From assembly GCF_043290135.1 (NCBI RefSeq), contig NC_134701.1, positions 33,259,501 through 33,323,500 on the forward strand: a DNA stretch of 64,000 nucleotides, read 5' to 3'. This DNA is from Rhipicephalus microplus. Lineage: Eukaryota; Arthropoda; Arachnida; Ixodida; Ixodidae. Below are positions 41,172 through 52,579 of the stretch, piece by piece. Below the pieces are notes generated by a model. It did no database searches. It was given only the letters and a program-made list of their open reading frames with translations, and had not been told where the DNA came from. Position 1 is the stretch's first letter, and each line of letters starts with the position of its first letter. A program made the translations under genes and the position numbers.

Positions 41172-42180
41172 CAATTCGTCCCCTGAGTTACTCAGCTATG
41201 CAATGTCATCAGTGAAGCGCAGGTTACTAAGGTATTCTCCATTAACTCTTATCCCTGAATGTTCCCATTCTAGGCTTCTGAAAACTTCCTGTAAGCACGC
41301 AGTAAATAGCATTGGGGAGATTGTGTCCCCCTGCCTTACACCCTTCTTGATTGGTATTCCGTTGCTTTCTTTATGAAGCACGATGGTAGCAGTTCATCCC
41401 CTGTATATTTCTTCCAGAATGTTTATAAATACTTCATCTACGTCCTGATTCTGCAGTGTCTGCATGACGGCTAATATTTCTACTGAATCAAACGCCTTCT
41501 CGTAATCCATGAAGGCTATGTATAGTGGTTGGTTATACTCTAAGCATTTCTCTATTACCTGATTGATATTATGGATGTGGTCAATTGTTGAATAGCCTGT
41601 TCGAAATTCCGCTTGTTCCTTTGGTTGATTGAATTCTAATGTTTTCTTTACTCTGTTAGCAATTAGATTTGTAAATAGCTTGTATACTACAGAGAGAAAG
41701 CTGATCGGCCTGTGATTCTTCAACTCCTTGTCATCTCCTTTCTTATGTATTAAGATGATGATAGCGTTCTTCCAAGACTCTGGTACTCTTCCCGTCAGGA
41801 GACACCTCGTAAACAGGATGGCTCGTTTTTCTAACACAATCTGTCCTCCATCTTTCAGCAGATCTGATGTTACCTGATCCTCACCAGCAGCTTTGCCTCT
41901 TTGCATGCTCTCCAAAGTTTTTCCGACTTCTATCATTACTAGTGGGGTGTCATCTTGGTTACTGCTAGTTCTTATATTATTAAAGTCATGGTTGTCTGGG
42001 CTAATGTACTGATCTCTGTAAAACTCCTCCGCTATTTTAACTATCCTATCCATATTGGTAGTTATTTTGCCTTCTTTGTCCCTTAGTGCATACATTCGAC
42101 TTTTGCCTATGCCAAGTTTCCTTTTCACTGCTTTGACGCTTCTTCCGTTTTTCAGAGCGTGTTCAATTCTCTCCATGTTA
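41172..42180 (-). pseudogene. RTE LINE, inverted 5' segment
   Basis: On the minus strand: MERIEHALKNGRSVKAVKRK, NHRPISFLSVVYKLFTNLIA, EQAEFRTGYSTIDHIHNINQ, AFMDYEKAFDSVEILAVMQT LQNQDVDEVFINILEEIYRG, then HKESNGIPIKKGVRQGDTIS PMLFTACLQEVF and LRFTDDIA, then a stop and SNSGDEL. Starts upstream of RT motif 1 and ends just after motif C. It meets the plus-strand 3' segment head to head at ~42180; the two are consecutive in the normal element. Confidence 0.88.
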
Positions 42181-42868
42181 TACCTTCTTACGGAGTTGGA
42201 GAAGGAGAGCAGAAAGGTGTGTCTTCAAATTAATCTGCAGAAAACTAAAGTAATGTACAACAACCTCGGAAAGGAGCAGCGCTTCGAAATATGTAATAGT
42301 GCACTTGAAGTTGTAAAAGACTATGTCTACTTAGGGATTGAAGTAGCTAGAAGAATAAGAATTGGGTGGAGCACATTCGGCAAGCACTCTCAAATTATCA
42401 CAGGTAGATTGCCACTATCCCTCAAGAGGAAGGTATATAATAGCTGTATCTTGCTGGTACTTAGCTACGGAGCAGAAACCTGGAGACTTACAAAGAGGGT
42501 TCAGCTTAAATTGAGGACGACGCAGCGAGCAATGGAAAGAAAAATGGCAGGTATAACCTTAAGAGACAAGAAGAGAGCAGAGTGGATTAGGGGACAAACG
42601 GGGGTTAAGGATATTATTGTTGGAATAATTAAGAGGAAATGGACATGGTCCGGGCATGTAGCACGTAGACAGTATAACCACTGGTCATTAAGGGCAACTA
42701 ACTGGATTCCCAGAGAAGGGAAGTGGGTTAGGGGGAGACAGAAGGTTAGGTGGGCTGATGAGATTAAGAAATTTTCAGGTATAAATTGGCAGCAACAAGC
42801 ACAGGACCGGGTTAACGGCGGAACATGGGAGAGGCCTTTTTCCTGCAGTGGACGTAGTCAGGCTTATG

Positions 42869-42871
<3 letters not shown>
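42181..42871 (+). pseudogene. RTE LINE, 3' segment in normal orientation
   Basis: Open frame from 42190: LLTELEKESRKVCLQINLQK TKVMYNNLG, VKDYVYLGIEVARRIRIGWS, LSYGAETWRLTKRVQ, RAMERKMAGITLRDKKRAEW, WSGHVARRQYNHWSLRATNW IPREGKWVRGRQKVRWADEI and INWQQQAQDR. The HVARR...RGR.K.RW.DEI ending is typical of the RTE clade. The stop region is followed by a (TA)n tail. Confidence 0.88.

Positions 42872-42941
<70 letters not shown>
42872..42941. repeat. (TA)n at the RTE 3' end
   Basis: 70 bp of TA directly after the RTE 3' end. RTE-clade LINEs often end in short tandem repeats and not in poly(A), so this may be the tail, later expanded. Element E's LTR begins right after it. Confidence 0.85.
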
Positions 42942-42943
<2 letters not shown>

Positions 42944-43301
42944 TTGTACGTTGTACGGAAGAAGGAAACCGGGACGGGTAAAAAACTATATCGTGCGGAG
43001 GGCCGGACGCTCTCTCTTGCACGGGCCACCGAAGGGGAAGGACGAACCCTGAACCCCTTGCATCCAAGGACTACAAAGACCGAGGTGTAAGCATCTGCCC
43101 TTCGTTATCAAAAGTCTCTCTACGTGACATTTACGCGTTATTTATAATGTATGGCCATAAAGTGTTCGTTGCTAGCCTAGCCTGTTGCCTTATTTGCCCG
43201 AACTTGTGTAGCAGCGATGGCTCAGGCTACGGTAAAGGGACGTTAATTGTGCACTGTACGACTGTGTGCGGCTGTAACATTAGCTAGGCTTCTCCGCTAC
43301 A
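42944..43301 (+). repeat. Putative 5' LTR of element E
   Basis: Ends CTACA two bases before a PBS-like sequence, and begins near TGTACG just after the TA tract. No second copy found, so the left limit is inferred. Confidence 0.5.
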
Positions 43302-43303
43302 TC

Positions 43304-43318
43304 TGACGCCCAATGTAA
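43304..43318 (+). other. Primer binding site of element E, tRNA-Lys-like
   Basis: TGACGCCCAATGT differs at two positions from TGGCGCCCAACGT, the tRNA-Lys-type PBS known from retroviruses; spacing from the LTR end (CA + TC) is right. Confidence 0.6.
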
Positions 43319-43389
43319 CAAATTTGGACAGCGGCTAGTTTTGTGGACGCTAGCGACTACGACGCTTCTCCAAATGTAGGACAACCGGC

Positions 43390-44240
43390 ATGTCGGAATT
43401 CCAAGATTTGCCCATGTTGTCTGATGTCGCGTCGCAGTGTCGATTCTTTGGCTCACGCGGGGGCACTGTTAAGACTTTCCGACAGCGTAGATTTTGGTCA
43501 TTTCACGTGCGACGACCAGGAAGGTGCAAAGACCGCGTTAGCAGGGATTGGGCCTTCAACGGAAAGCGTCACGCATGGCGCTCCATCACCTCGTAATACG
43601 AACAGAGAGGCGCTGCCACAAGTTGCTCCGACACACACCGCAGCTTTAGGTGTCTTCTGGCAATAGTTTACCCTCGAGCGAGCTGCCCTTACAGAATGCG
43701 CTATCAGTTATGCAAAGCATGGCAAGTGCCCTTCAAAACACAGCGCAGGCCCCCGTGCGGAATCTGCGATTATGTGTCAAAGAAGACATGCCTACCTACA
43801 CTGGTTATCACGTCTGCAAGAGTGCCAACGAGTATCTCGACCATTTGCTCCACAATTAGCAGGCAACGGGGCTTTCGACCGCCAAACTTCCCAAGCGCGT
43901 GGTCCCAGTGTCACTCACGGAGCAAGCGGCTCGATGGTTCCGACTAACCAGACATCGCTCCCACATGCTAGAAGAGTTTCACGACAGCGTCCGCGGCGAA
44001 AACGTACGGGCGAATTATGAGTGACATTTGTGGAGGGTATCGGAGCTACTCAACCAGCATCCTGACGAATCCTTGCTGGAGTATGTACGGGCGATGGACG
44101 AACTATATTGTCTCGCTAGTCCTCACGCCACCAACGAAGAAAAAGTCTAGCGCATTACGCGACAGGCAAACCCGACTTTAGCGGAGCACATCAGCGGATG
44201 CAGACCTAGAACGGCTCGCCTCCAAGGTGAAAGGCATACG
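43390..44240 (+). pseudogene. gag: Element E gag
   Basis: A plausible start is ATG 43390 (MSEFQDLPMLSDVASQC). After frameshifts DMPTYTGYH and SANEYLDHLLHN, then SLTEQAARWFRLTRHRSHML EEFHDSVRGENVRANY and ESLLEYVRAMDELYCLASPH ATNEEK, show the Gag capsid-like lines. Multiple stops. The zinc knuckle is separated, see 46740. Confidence 0.65.
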
Positions 44241-45750
44241 AGGGGATATCCTCGCAGCGCTATTGTATCATCTTCCTCCACCCGCAGCGCAGTCAATCGA
44301 GCCTCGCTGTACGTGGAATGGCGGCGTGGTAGCTCCAGAAGCGTTTAGGGCGAAAGTGTCAGCATCGTTCTCTGATGAGCACATACAACGCGGTGTGGAG
44401 CTGTCAGACCGCGCTTTGCACCCCTACGCTTACGCGCTCCGTACAGCCCACTCCACCCCCGCGCATGATATTTCACGGCAGGAGCGCGCGGTCGGTACGA
44501 AGCCTAACGAGCGGCGCATCGAAGAGATACACTCTAAGGCAAAATTACACGAAAAAGGAGTAACGGAGCCCAATGGAGCGCGTGATGAACGGATAGACCA
44601 TTGAGAAGTAACCAAAGAGGGATCCGTGCCGTGCGCAAACCACTTAGTCTCCCTATTCCATGCAAAGTGATGAACCACACGGGAGATGCAGGACGTGCGC
44701 AAACTGCGTCGCGAAACATAGCCGTTCTCCTCTCTCCTGGCTCAGTCTTCCGCCTTATTATGCTAGTGACGGTACGCGTTGCGTCGCAATTGGAGAGCTC
44801 GACCATCTAGGATTTACGCCGCGGTTTTTGTGCGTACGTTCGGATGAGCGTGCGCCACTGCTTTTACGTTTCGCCGTAACCATGAAATCTGGAGCCGGTC
44901 TAGACACATCACTACGCCGCGCTGTATATCTCTGCCTTAGTTAAGACGGTCAAGACGAACTCCGGTTAGGAAGGAGAGCCAACGTGGCGGCTGAGAAGAC
45001 AGCAGGCCTGCGGGATACTATATTTCAGTCTGACTCAGGCCAGAAATCAGAGCTGTATTCTATCACAAATAGGTAATCAATCTGCCGTACTTGTCGGGCG
45101 TGCAACACAGATCGTGCTTGCCGGCAATGGGCTCGGTCATTTTGGATACCGCATGCACAAATTGCACCACGAATATTGGCCTCGACGCATGTAGTTCGCC
45201 TGTGCTTTTTGGCCGCTCGAAAATTGACCAACATTGCCCTCAGCCGCCCGGACGCTCGCTCATCGAATGTTCGCCTGTATCTGCCGCCGGTATGAGCTTG
45301 GGGCTGACGATATTGGGTGGAGACCTTGTCGCTGTTTTGCGAGTCATCCAAAACGCGTTGCGGTTGTTCGCAACGAGCTTGGTTGTAGTATGTCGCGTGC
45401 TGTAAGCGTACCGGCACGGGCTGCCGGGGCATTAGCAAGCGTCGGAACTGGGTCTGTGAAAATTGGTCTTTTGGGCGCTCGCTCCATACCAACTAGGCAC
45501 TGCTCGTGGCGGCGCCCCAGCGTATGGTGGCTCTCCTCTTCGAGGTTCGCTGGTGCCAGACGCTCCGCGTCCAATGCCGTGTTTGGTCTCACGTTCGCTT
45601 GCTCGAGTTGAACGCCGGCGCTCACTTAGAACTCGCTGCCTCGCTGGCGACACGGTAGTTCGCGGCGCCTCGGAGTTATGACTGTGGCTACCGCATTTAA
45701 GTTGTCGCGCTACGGGGATCGAAAGGCGTCTTTGGCGATGTGTCACATCA
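44241..45750. other. Decayed coding-like sequence of element E
   Basis: GC-rich (about host-coding level) with several overlapping 60-155-codon ORFs on both strands. The plus-strand frame at 44660-44944 (CRTCANCVAKH) has a Cys-rich bit that may be knuckle-like. I could not assign any domain firmly. Confidence 0.35.
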
Positions 45751-45752
45751 GG

Positions 45753-46220
45753 GTGAAATTATTTACATGCCATGTTTTACACGCATGTTCTTATCTCACC
45801 TTGCACGTATTTGTCATACCCATGCATATCCATCCACTGTCACGTGTGAATAACTATTACAATCTTATTGTACAGCTGTGGGCACGCACTGTACAGAAGG
45901 CTGTGGCTGTGTGCACTAGCGTCGGCAATGCCTGTCATCTATCGCTTTCGTCGGAGGAGCTTCAGAAGGACTGTAAGAGATGTGAAGGTAAAGTGATTTG
46001 CGTGTCATATTTTGCACGTATATTTTTATATCAACTTGCACGTACTTGTCATATGCGTGCATCCTCATCTTCTGCCACGTGTGACTAACTATTTTTACTA
46101 TATATTTTATTGTACAGCTATAGGCACACAACATGCAGGAGGCTGTGTGCGCTGGCGTGTGCAATGCCTGTCATCTATCGCTTCCGCCTGAGGAGCTTAA
46201 CAAGGACTGTACAAGATGGG
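45753..46220 (+). repeat. Tandem duplication, two ~235-bp units with exon-like core
   Basis: Unit 1 45753-45985 and unit 2 45986-46220 align throughout (e.g. gcaatgcctgtcatctatcg in both). Each has a 3' splice-like site (TATTGTACAG) followed by an ORF segment: unit 1 VGNACHLSLSSEELQKDCKR with a donor-like GAAG|GTAAAG, unit 2 CNACHLSLPPEELNKDCTR. Looks like a duplicated small exon with its upstream intron end. Protein not recognised. Confidence 0.6.
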
Positions 46221-46739
46221 ACAACGAGGCTGGACTTCTATATTTAACCACAATTTCTCCTAAACAATAGAGAAACTTTATGTACATTGAGAAAAATAAC
46301 AAGATTTGATTGTCTCACTTTTCTCCTTCGTTGTTGCAGTGACAGCGACAGGAGTGATACACAGGCGGCTGAATAGTTTCTCACGTGCTCTTTTCTGCGC
46401 CATTTCTTTCTCACCGAACAGAAAAACAGGCGCAAAAATAATTAAACCTCGCGATGAGTAAATCGAAATACAATAATTGAACTGGGGTAAAACGTTCATT
46501 CAACCGGAGTATTTGAGTGACCAAGCGTTCGTCTGGCGAGGCGCAACTGTGAGGAGTAACGGTTGCCCGATAAGGTGCAAATATGAGGAATATTTGAAAG
46601 TCCCTTGAGCTGGTCTGTGGTTACTAACTGTTGAACCCGGTGCCATTAGTCTTTCAAAAGATTAAGCGTTGTAGCGGCCCCACTAGTCTCCTAAAAGACG
46701 AACTTTACAGCCTTTTAACGCCCTTTGCCTTAGAGTGCG
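46221..46739. other. Unassigned sequence
   Basis: Nothing recognised between the tandem duplication and the zinc-knuckle remnant of element E. Confidence 0.5.
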
Positions 46740-47300
46740 GGACCACCAAATTGTGGCAACTTACGATTGAGCCTGCGTAGTTTCCGCTGTTCTTTCTATC
46801 AGTGTGGCGAGCCGGGGCATATCGCCTGTGAATTCCACGGCACACAGGGTCAGGAGCCAACGCGCGGTTCGACCAACGCCGGTGAACCACACTGGTGACC
46901 ACGCGGCGATCAGTAATTCCACCGATGCGTTCGGATCACTTGCACCCTTCAAGTCTGCCACGCAGGTAATGCCGTATATTCGCCCGCGCCGCTAATTGAG
47001 TTTACGATATCTCGAAAAATGTTCATAGCACTTTTGGGTATTGGAGCAAGCGCTTCTTCATTCGGCGATGATGTGTTGCACTTTCTCTGCGAGAATAATA
47101 TCTGCTTGAGACAAAGCAACACCTTCTTCCGCCTGACTACGGGCACAGCACAATCGAGTGGCGTGACTAGGCTAGTGATCCACAGGGAAAGACGCACGAG
47201 GAGACAACGTTTAGTGCATCTTCCTGGACTGTCAATGTCTCTAATCATGATTTGAGACTTCCTCACCAAGTCAGATATTGTCATGGACATTGAAAACGGC
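46740..47300 (+). pseudogene. Element E zinc knuckle and protease remnant
   Basis: FYQCGEPGHIACEFHGTQGQ is a CCHC knuckle with its first Cys displaced and last Cys changed. Later MFIALLGIGASASSFGDDVL HFL aligns with the protease 'xxALLDTGASxSxF' start, with GIG replacing DTG, so the active site is lost. This is followed by RLTTGTAQSSGVTRLVIH. Confidence 0.65.
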
Positions 47301-47574
47301 GGTTACTGAGAGTGCGACAGAGACGCACTAAAGCTTTTCAGGAAGGCCCCTGCATTGTCAAAGACATGTCAATTGCTGGCGGAGGCCTGAGGAAAACGCG
47401 CCTAGAGACCAAGTAAACACCCCGCCAGAACAATCTTCCACGCTACATGGAAGGTCAGTGCACCCGCTTTTTGTAGAGGCACAGAGCCTGCCAGAAAGAA
47501 AAAGAACGCAGCTGTCGTCACTGTTGCACGAGTACCATGCGGTGTTCACTGGCCGCCTCGGCCGCACTATGCTG

Positions 47575-48190
47575 ATAAGGCACAGAATTGACACGGGTGA
47601 TGCACGACCTTGAAGATGCAATCCCCGACCGATCAGCTTGACTAAGCGGAAAGCTCGTGACGCCGCTTTGGGCGAACTCAACGACACAGGCGTATTTGAG
47701 AGGTCGATCAGCCCTTGGGGTTTCACGGTAGTTCTAGTTCCAAAGAGAGATGATACAAATCGCCTTTGTGTAGACAACCGTAGCAGGCTGAATGAGGTTA
47801 CGTAGAAGGATGCGTATCCTCGTCTTTCCATTTTATTGGTAGTATCCAACACAGGCGGGGTCAAGTACTTCACTACGCTTGATGCTAGCCGTGGATATTT
47901 TCAGGTTGAGATAGACGAGCGGGATGAAGTGAAATAGATTTTCACATGCCACAAAGGACTTTTCCACTGCAGGAGAATGCCTTTTGACTTGGCTGTAGCT
48001 CCCTCTACGTATCGGTGGCTAATGAACCGTGTCTTGGGTGAAGCAAAGTGGTAGCACGCACTCGCACAATTAGACGACATAATGGTTTACTTGAAAATGT
48101 TCGAGAGGCAGTTGCACCACTTGAGAGACATTCCAGAAAAGCTGAGGTCTGCGCATCACTCTGAACTCGAATGAAGCTCATATAGCGACG
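47575..48190 (+). pseudogene. pol: Element E reverse transcriptase
   Basis: RHRIDTGDARP, then GELNDTGVFERSISPWGFTV VLVPKRDDTNRLCVDN, LNEVT, GVKYFTTLDASRGYFQVEID (catalytic Asp), GLFHCRRMPFDLAVAPSTYR and AQLDDIMVYLK (polymerase DD box intact). Stops at several points, so not translatable. Confidence 0.8.
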
Positions 48191-48503
48191 ACCCGAATAA
48201 CATAATTGTGATTCACACCTGACGAAGGTCGCATTTTGCGGATAAGAGTAAGCTTGAAGCCATAGTCAGCTATTTATTGCCAAATAATATCGGTGAGCTG
48301 ATACGCTTTGGGGGGATGGTGAACTTTTATCATCAGTCAATTCCAGACTGCGCGGCAGTGCGGTTGCCTTTGACGAAGCTCTTGAGGAATGGTGACCGTT
48401 GGGCTTAGAGCCAAGAGCAAGAGGTCACTCTGCGTCGCCTCACGAAGTGCTGGCCAACATGGCCGAGCTGCAGCTACCCAATTTACTAATTTAAGAGGAG
48501 TTT

Positions 48504-48926
48504 GTGATTCACACAGATGCAAGCGACCTGGGCTTAGGAGCAACTCTGCTTCAGGAGCATGGAGGTTTCCTCCAACAAATTGCGTTCATGAGCCGTTCGT
48601 TGACACCGGCACAGAGGAACTTCTCGGTCACCGAGAGAGAGTGTCTTGCGATTGTTTTCACTCTTTGTAAGTTTCACTTTTACATCGATGGAGTTGCGTT
48701 TGCGATTGAGACTGACCACATGGCGCCCACGTGGTTGAGGCGCTTGAACGAACCAAGTGGCTGCCTGGCTCGTCAGGCATTGCTGCTGCAGCGTTACGAT
48801 TTCACCGTTTGCTACGGCAAGGGTAAGAACAATGCCGTGGCCGACGCACTATCGCATGCTCTAGCCCGACACGAGGCACGTCATGTGACTTCTTCGGAAA
48901 AAACTGGAGTGAGACACTCAGACTAA
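48504..48926 (+). pseudogene. pol: Element E RNase H
   Basis: 140 open codons: MIHTDASDLGLGATLLQEHG (Asp), FSVTERECLAIVFTLCKFHF YI (Glu), AIETDHMAPTWLRRL (Asp) and KGKNNAVADALSHA (His/Asp line). All RNase H landmarks present; this is the best-preserved domain of element E. Confidence 0.85.
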
Positions 48927-49059
48927 CAAAAACAGCGAAGCAAACGTTAGTTCAAGGCAAAAACGTGAACAACGCAGAAACTGTCCTTATTGTTTTCAGG
49001 GATTGTTTTCAGCAAAAGCGGACTCTTAGAAGCTCAGCAGAAATATTTTTTTTGAAAAG

Positions 49060-49613
49060 TGTTCGACGGGCTCCGACAGCCGGGTGGCAGTGAGGCGACC
49101 ATGCACCTGGGGGAAGCTGGTATTGCTGCCGTGCGGAGCGCTCGGAAACAGCTTGTGGTGAGTTGTTAGCGCACTGGATTATATTCTGCCGGATTCCGGC
49201 AGCATCCTGCTGAGCTACAATTCATGCGACGATGACACAAGTGAGTCATTTAAAGTCGTCATATCGCACACGTTGGGAGGAACACTTCGCTACTTGCACG
49301 ACTCGTGCATTTCTAGGCATGTGAGCGGCCCCAAGAATTGTGCTGAGTAGTGTCGCCTCACTACTTGGCCAGGCATGAGGCAGGATGCAATTCGCAACGA
49401 CGTGTTCATGTCACGTGTGCCAAAGCGTAAAGCCACGAGGTGGACGTCCACCCGGGCTCATGCAACTGATTAACAGCCAGACTTCCTGGCAAATCGCGGC
49501 ATGTAACGTAATGGGCAAGTACCCCAAAACTCCTGGCAGAAAAAAGTTCTTGCTGGTGATCACAGAGCACTTCACTAAATGGGTAGAACTTTTTGCTCTT
49601 AGGATTGTGACGG
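49060..49613 (+). pseudogene. pol: Element E integrase, zinc finger and first part of core
   Basis: The zinc finger is in pieces (HDSCISRHVSGPKN, TWPGMRQDAI, CSCHVCQSVKPRGG), followed by the core start TSWQIAACNVMGKYPKTPGR KKFLLVITEHFTKWVELF. The first catalytic residue is Asn (ACNVMG) where Asp is expected. Cut by the small LTR element at 49614 and continued at 51498. Confidence 0.75.
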
Positions 49614-51492
49614 TGTAGAAATAGGGACGAGCTACCGTCCCCGCAGCGAAATCCACCCGTTACTTTCTTTTTTGTTCCGAATGCAATGCTCTAATCCCCG
49701 ATAATGATAATGTCGCTCCTCGTCCTATACACAATTTGCAACATCCTCCATGCCCCCACCGTGTGGTCTCATGGTGAACAATTTCACAACCACTGTAAAC
49801 CCTAAACACAAAATGCTCATCACTATTAGTTTGAAGTCCAGGTCAATCCACGTTAAACAATTCAGGTTTGCTCTTGCACCTGGTTTTCCTACGGTGCTCT
49901 CGACGGTTGTTCTGTATACATGCCTTCGAGCGCGTCGCCTTCGGTAAACTTGCATTCTTGATGATCAGGTTTCGTTAGCAGAAACATGGTTCCTTCTGCA
50001 AGGTTCTTGTGTAACTGATTTTGAGAAGTTTTCCTTTTGAATATGTGGCCTTGGCTGTGTTCACCTTGAAAGCACCATCATTCTTCCTCCATCCCGGAAT
50101 TGATACATTCATTTGCCGCTGTGGCCCTGAAACAATATACTTTACCGGCAGTGAGGTAGCTTCTACGGTTCGCATTCTTCTTTTTGATGTTTGTAGCTTA
50201 TTCGTAGAGTCCTTAGTCCTAATACAGGCAGCTGGCTCCTCTGCCCTTGCAGTTTTTCTGTTGCTTCTTTTCGCTTGAATGCGTCTTGATTTGCTCCTGT
50301 CAGATATTCATACGCGTGACTGTGAGGACTGTGAAACATCTGAATCTGCTGGCTTTGGCATGCGCCCATTCCCAATATCCCATAAATGCCCTTTTAGATC
50401 TTCAAAGGCTTTTCATTGCTAGAACTTAGTCTCTACACCATATGCACTTGAGTTGTTGTAACTGTCTTGTCATTTGCTTCATTCATAGTGTACGCTAACA
50501 GTAGTTCTATAAACTAACAGTAGTTCTATAACTGGGCCAGTTCTTTGAAAGTAGCGGTCTTGTGCGTGCCTAAGTGCTCTTTACTGTGAGAAAAGCAGCG
50601 ACTTTTCAGATTCCAGCACGTTCAATAATTCTCATTAGTCTGAGTCCTCTATCTGCTGTAGAAAAAATTGCTTCCGAAGAAGCAGAGGCTACATGGTGGC
50701 GCCACAGACGAAGAGTGCCCGTTAGCTTGTACTTCTGTCCAAATTCTTTGCCTTATGGGCTCCAAGTGAGCTTGTCAAGCATTCAATACGTCGGCGATCA
50801 TATATTCTTCTCTGACCTGGTGTTCACAAATCTGATCTGGTGTTCATAGAGCTCTGCATCGCTCATCTCAATTACCAAGTGATCGATATGTATTGCGTTT
50901 TCTACTTTCTTCTCGATTTTTTTAGGAAGCTTGTAATACTGAATCAAAATTCAATGAATATATCGTAACTCACTTACTGATTGATGCTCCACGTGTATCA
51001 CACGTTAATTGTTGGCGATGGTTTCCATGTCGGTCTTGCGCAGTTCATTTCTCCCTGCGATTAGGGCCTCTATTATCTGGTCCAGTGTGAGAAACGTGAA
51101 AAATCACTGGCCCGTCACATCACCTGGTGAACTCGCAGTCAACGTGGTATCTGTCACAAACTCTTCGCACCACGAAGTCTCAGGCCACGTCGAGGTGCCA
51201 TGTTTCTTAATCTGGTTCTCAAGAGTGGTTTGACCTCACACATCAGCTTGAACTAACGGCGGCGTAACGACAGTCCCCCAGGCTTCAAATGTGGTCGAAA
51301 AATTGTAAAGTTCACTTGGTTTCACTTCTAAGGGTCCTGTTTCCCGGGTTTCACGCCACCAAAAAGCAAAAAAGGGCGAGCTGCCATTGCCATGGCAAAG
51401 CCCACCTGTTCCTCCTTTCTTCATTCCGAATGTACTGCTCTAATCCCTGATGGTGATGATGTCACTCCTCGTCCTCTATATATTTTGCAACA
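49614..51492 (-). mobile_element. Small LTR element (1.9 kb) inside element E integrase
   Basis: Direct repeats of ~130 bp at the ends (49614-49743 and 51363-51492). Flanks GACGG and CACGG fit a 5-bp target duplication with one change, and the integrase frame joins across it (…RIVT / AQVIFKKLTEV). On the minus strand a purine-rich tract GGGGGCATGGAGGA abuts the left LTR and a PBS-like TGGTGGCGTGAAACCC abuts the right LTR, so it is read on the minus strand. The 1.6-kb interior has short ORFs without Gag or Pol motifs, so it is non-autonomous. Confidence 0.65.
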
Positions 51493-51497
51493 CACGG

Positions 51498-51740
51498 CTC
51501 AAGTGATCTTCAAAAAGTTAACGGAGGTTTTCGCAAGGTTCAAGTACCCTGAGCAGTCGATTACAGAGAATGCATCTTATTTCACTGCGAAGGTGTTTGT
51601 TGACACGTGCGCTGCAATGGGCATTGCGCAAAAAAAAACAACCACCCACTATGCTCAGTCGAACCCCACAGAGCGAGTCAATCGCAACATCAAGCACATG
51701 TTTGTTGCGTTCTCTAAAAGACATTGGGACTGAAATACCT
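51498..51740 (+). pseudogene. pol: Element E integrase, second part of core
   Basis: AQVIFKKLTEVFARFKYPEQ SITENASYF, then KKTTTHYAQSNPTERVNRNI KHMFVAFSKRHWD. The second catalytic position is Glu (ITENAS) where Asp is usual; the third (ERVN Glu) is kept. Confidence 0.75.
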
Positions 51741-52360
51741 ACCTACCAGAGATCCATTTTGGCGATCGACCGTGAACCGATCGACTGCGTAAGCACCTTC
51801 TCCTCTGATCCTGGGGAGATAACTGCTGAATCCGATGGAGACCACCCTCGCGGATCGCATTGTAGTGCCAGTGGCGACATCAGCACGTGCTGAATACGCA
51901 ACGCAGCTGCGCGAGAAGCTAGTAGAAGCTTTACATAAAGCTCAACATAGTCTCAGCACCACTAGGGCACAGCAGAAGGTGCAGTTTGACCTCACGCACT
52001 GGAACGTACACTACTAAATGGACGATCTAGTGCTGTGGCGAAGTCATATTCTCAGCGATGCTAGCAAGCAGTTTGCATCCTCGCTGGCACCGAAATGGTC
52101 TGAGTCATACCGGATTCGAGAGAAAGCTTCCTCACTCGTTTATAGGCTAGCGAACATGAAAGGCCAACCAAGTGGCGGACCAGTGCACGTGTGCGACTTG
52201 AAACGCTACGTGTCACGGGAGGAGCACGAGGACTACAGCCAGTCTCTCTCCTGGCCGCAAGCGGCGGCTAAGAGCGCCCGACACCGAGTGTTGAGTGCCT
52301 GGAACTGCGTTACTTCCTGCGTACCAGTCACAGACAACTATGCACGGCAGGCCACGTTTG
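51741..52360 (+). pseudogene. pol: Element E Pol C-terminal part
   Basis: MDDLVLWRSHILSDASKQFA SSLAPKWSESYRIREKASSL VYRLANMKG and VHVCDLKRYV: the 'GDxVLxR...KxxGPyxI' C-terminal module after integrase. Open for over 110 codons. Interrupted by element F at 52365; a short continuation lies after 57323. Confidence 0.65.
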
Positions 52361-52364
52361 ATAT

Positions 52365-52541
52365 TGTTACGGGCAAGATTTATTCACCGACAGCGGATCT
52401 TGCTAACGCCCTAAAGAGCCCACAGTCATGCAGGCCAACGGGGAAGCTCGAGAGTCCAACCCACAAAAAACCACGTTCTCGTCTTCCTCCTTTTGGGTGC
52501 CATTTCAGCTGTGCCGGAGCGACAGTTTCGTACACGTATCA
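52365..52541 (-). repeat. 3' LTR of element F (177 bp)
   Basis: Plus-strand TGTTACGGGC...CGTATCA. It aligns with 57143-57319 over the full length with roughly 30 differences by eye. Confidence 0.9.
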
Positions 52542-52579
52542 TCACCCCGGCCGGTAAGGCACTGTCCCGGTGCCTGTTA

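Noticed and set aside
45025..45750. Overlapping ORFs on both strands as host genes
   Set aside because: GC-rich DNA gives long chance ORFs; they overlap each other, show no motif and lie inside element E.
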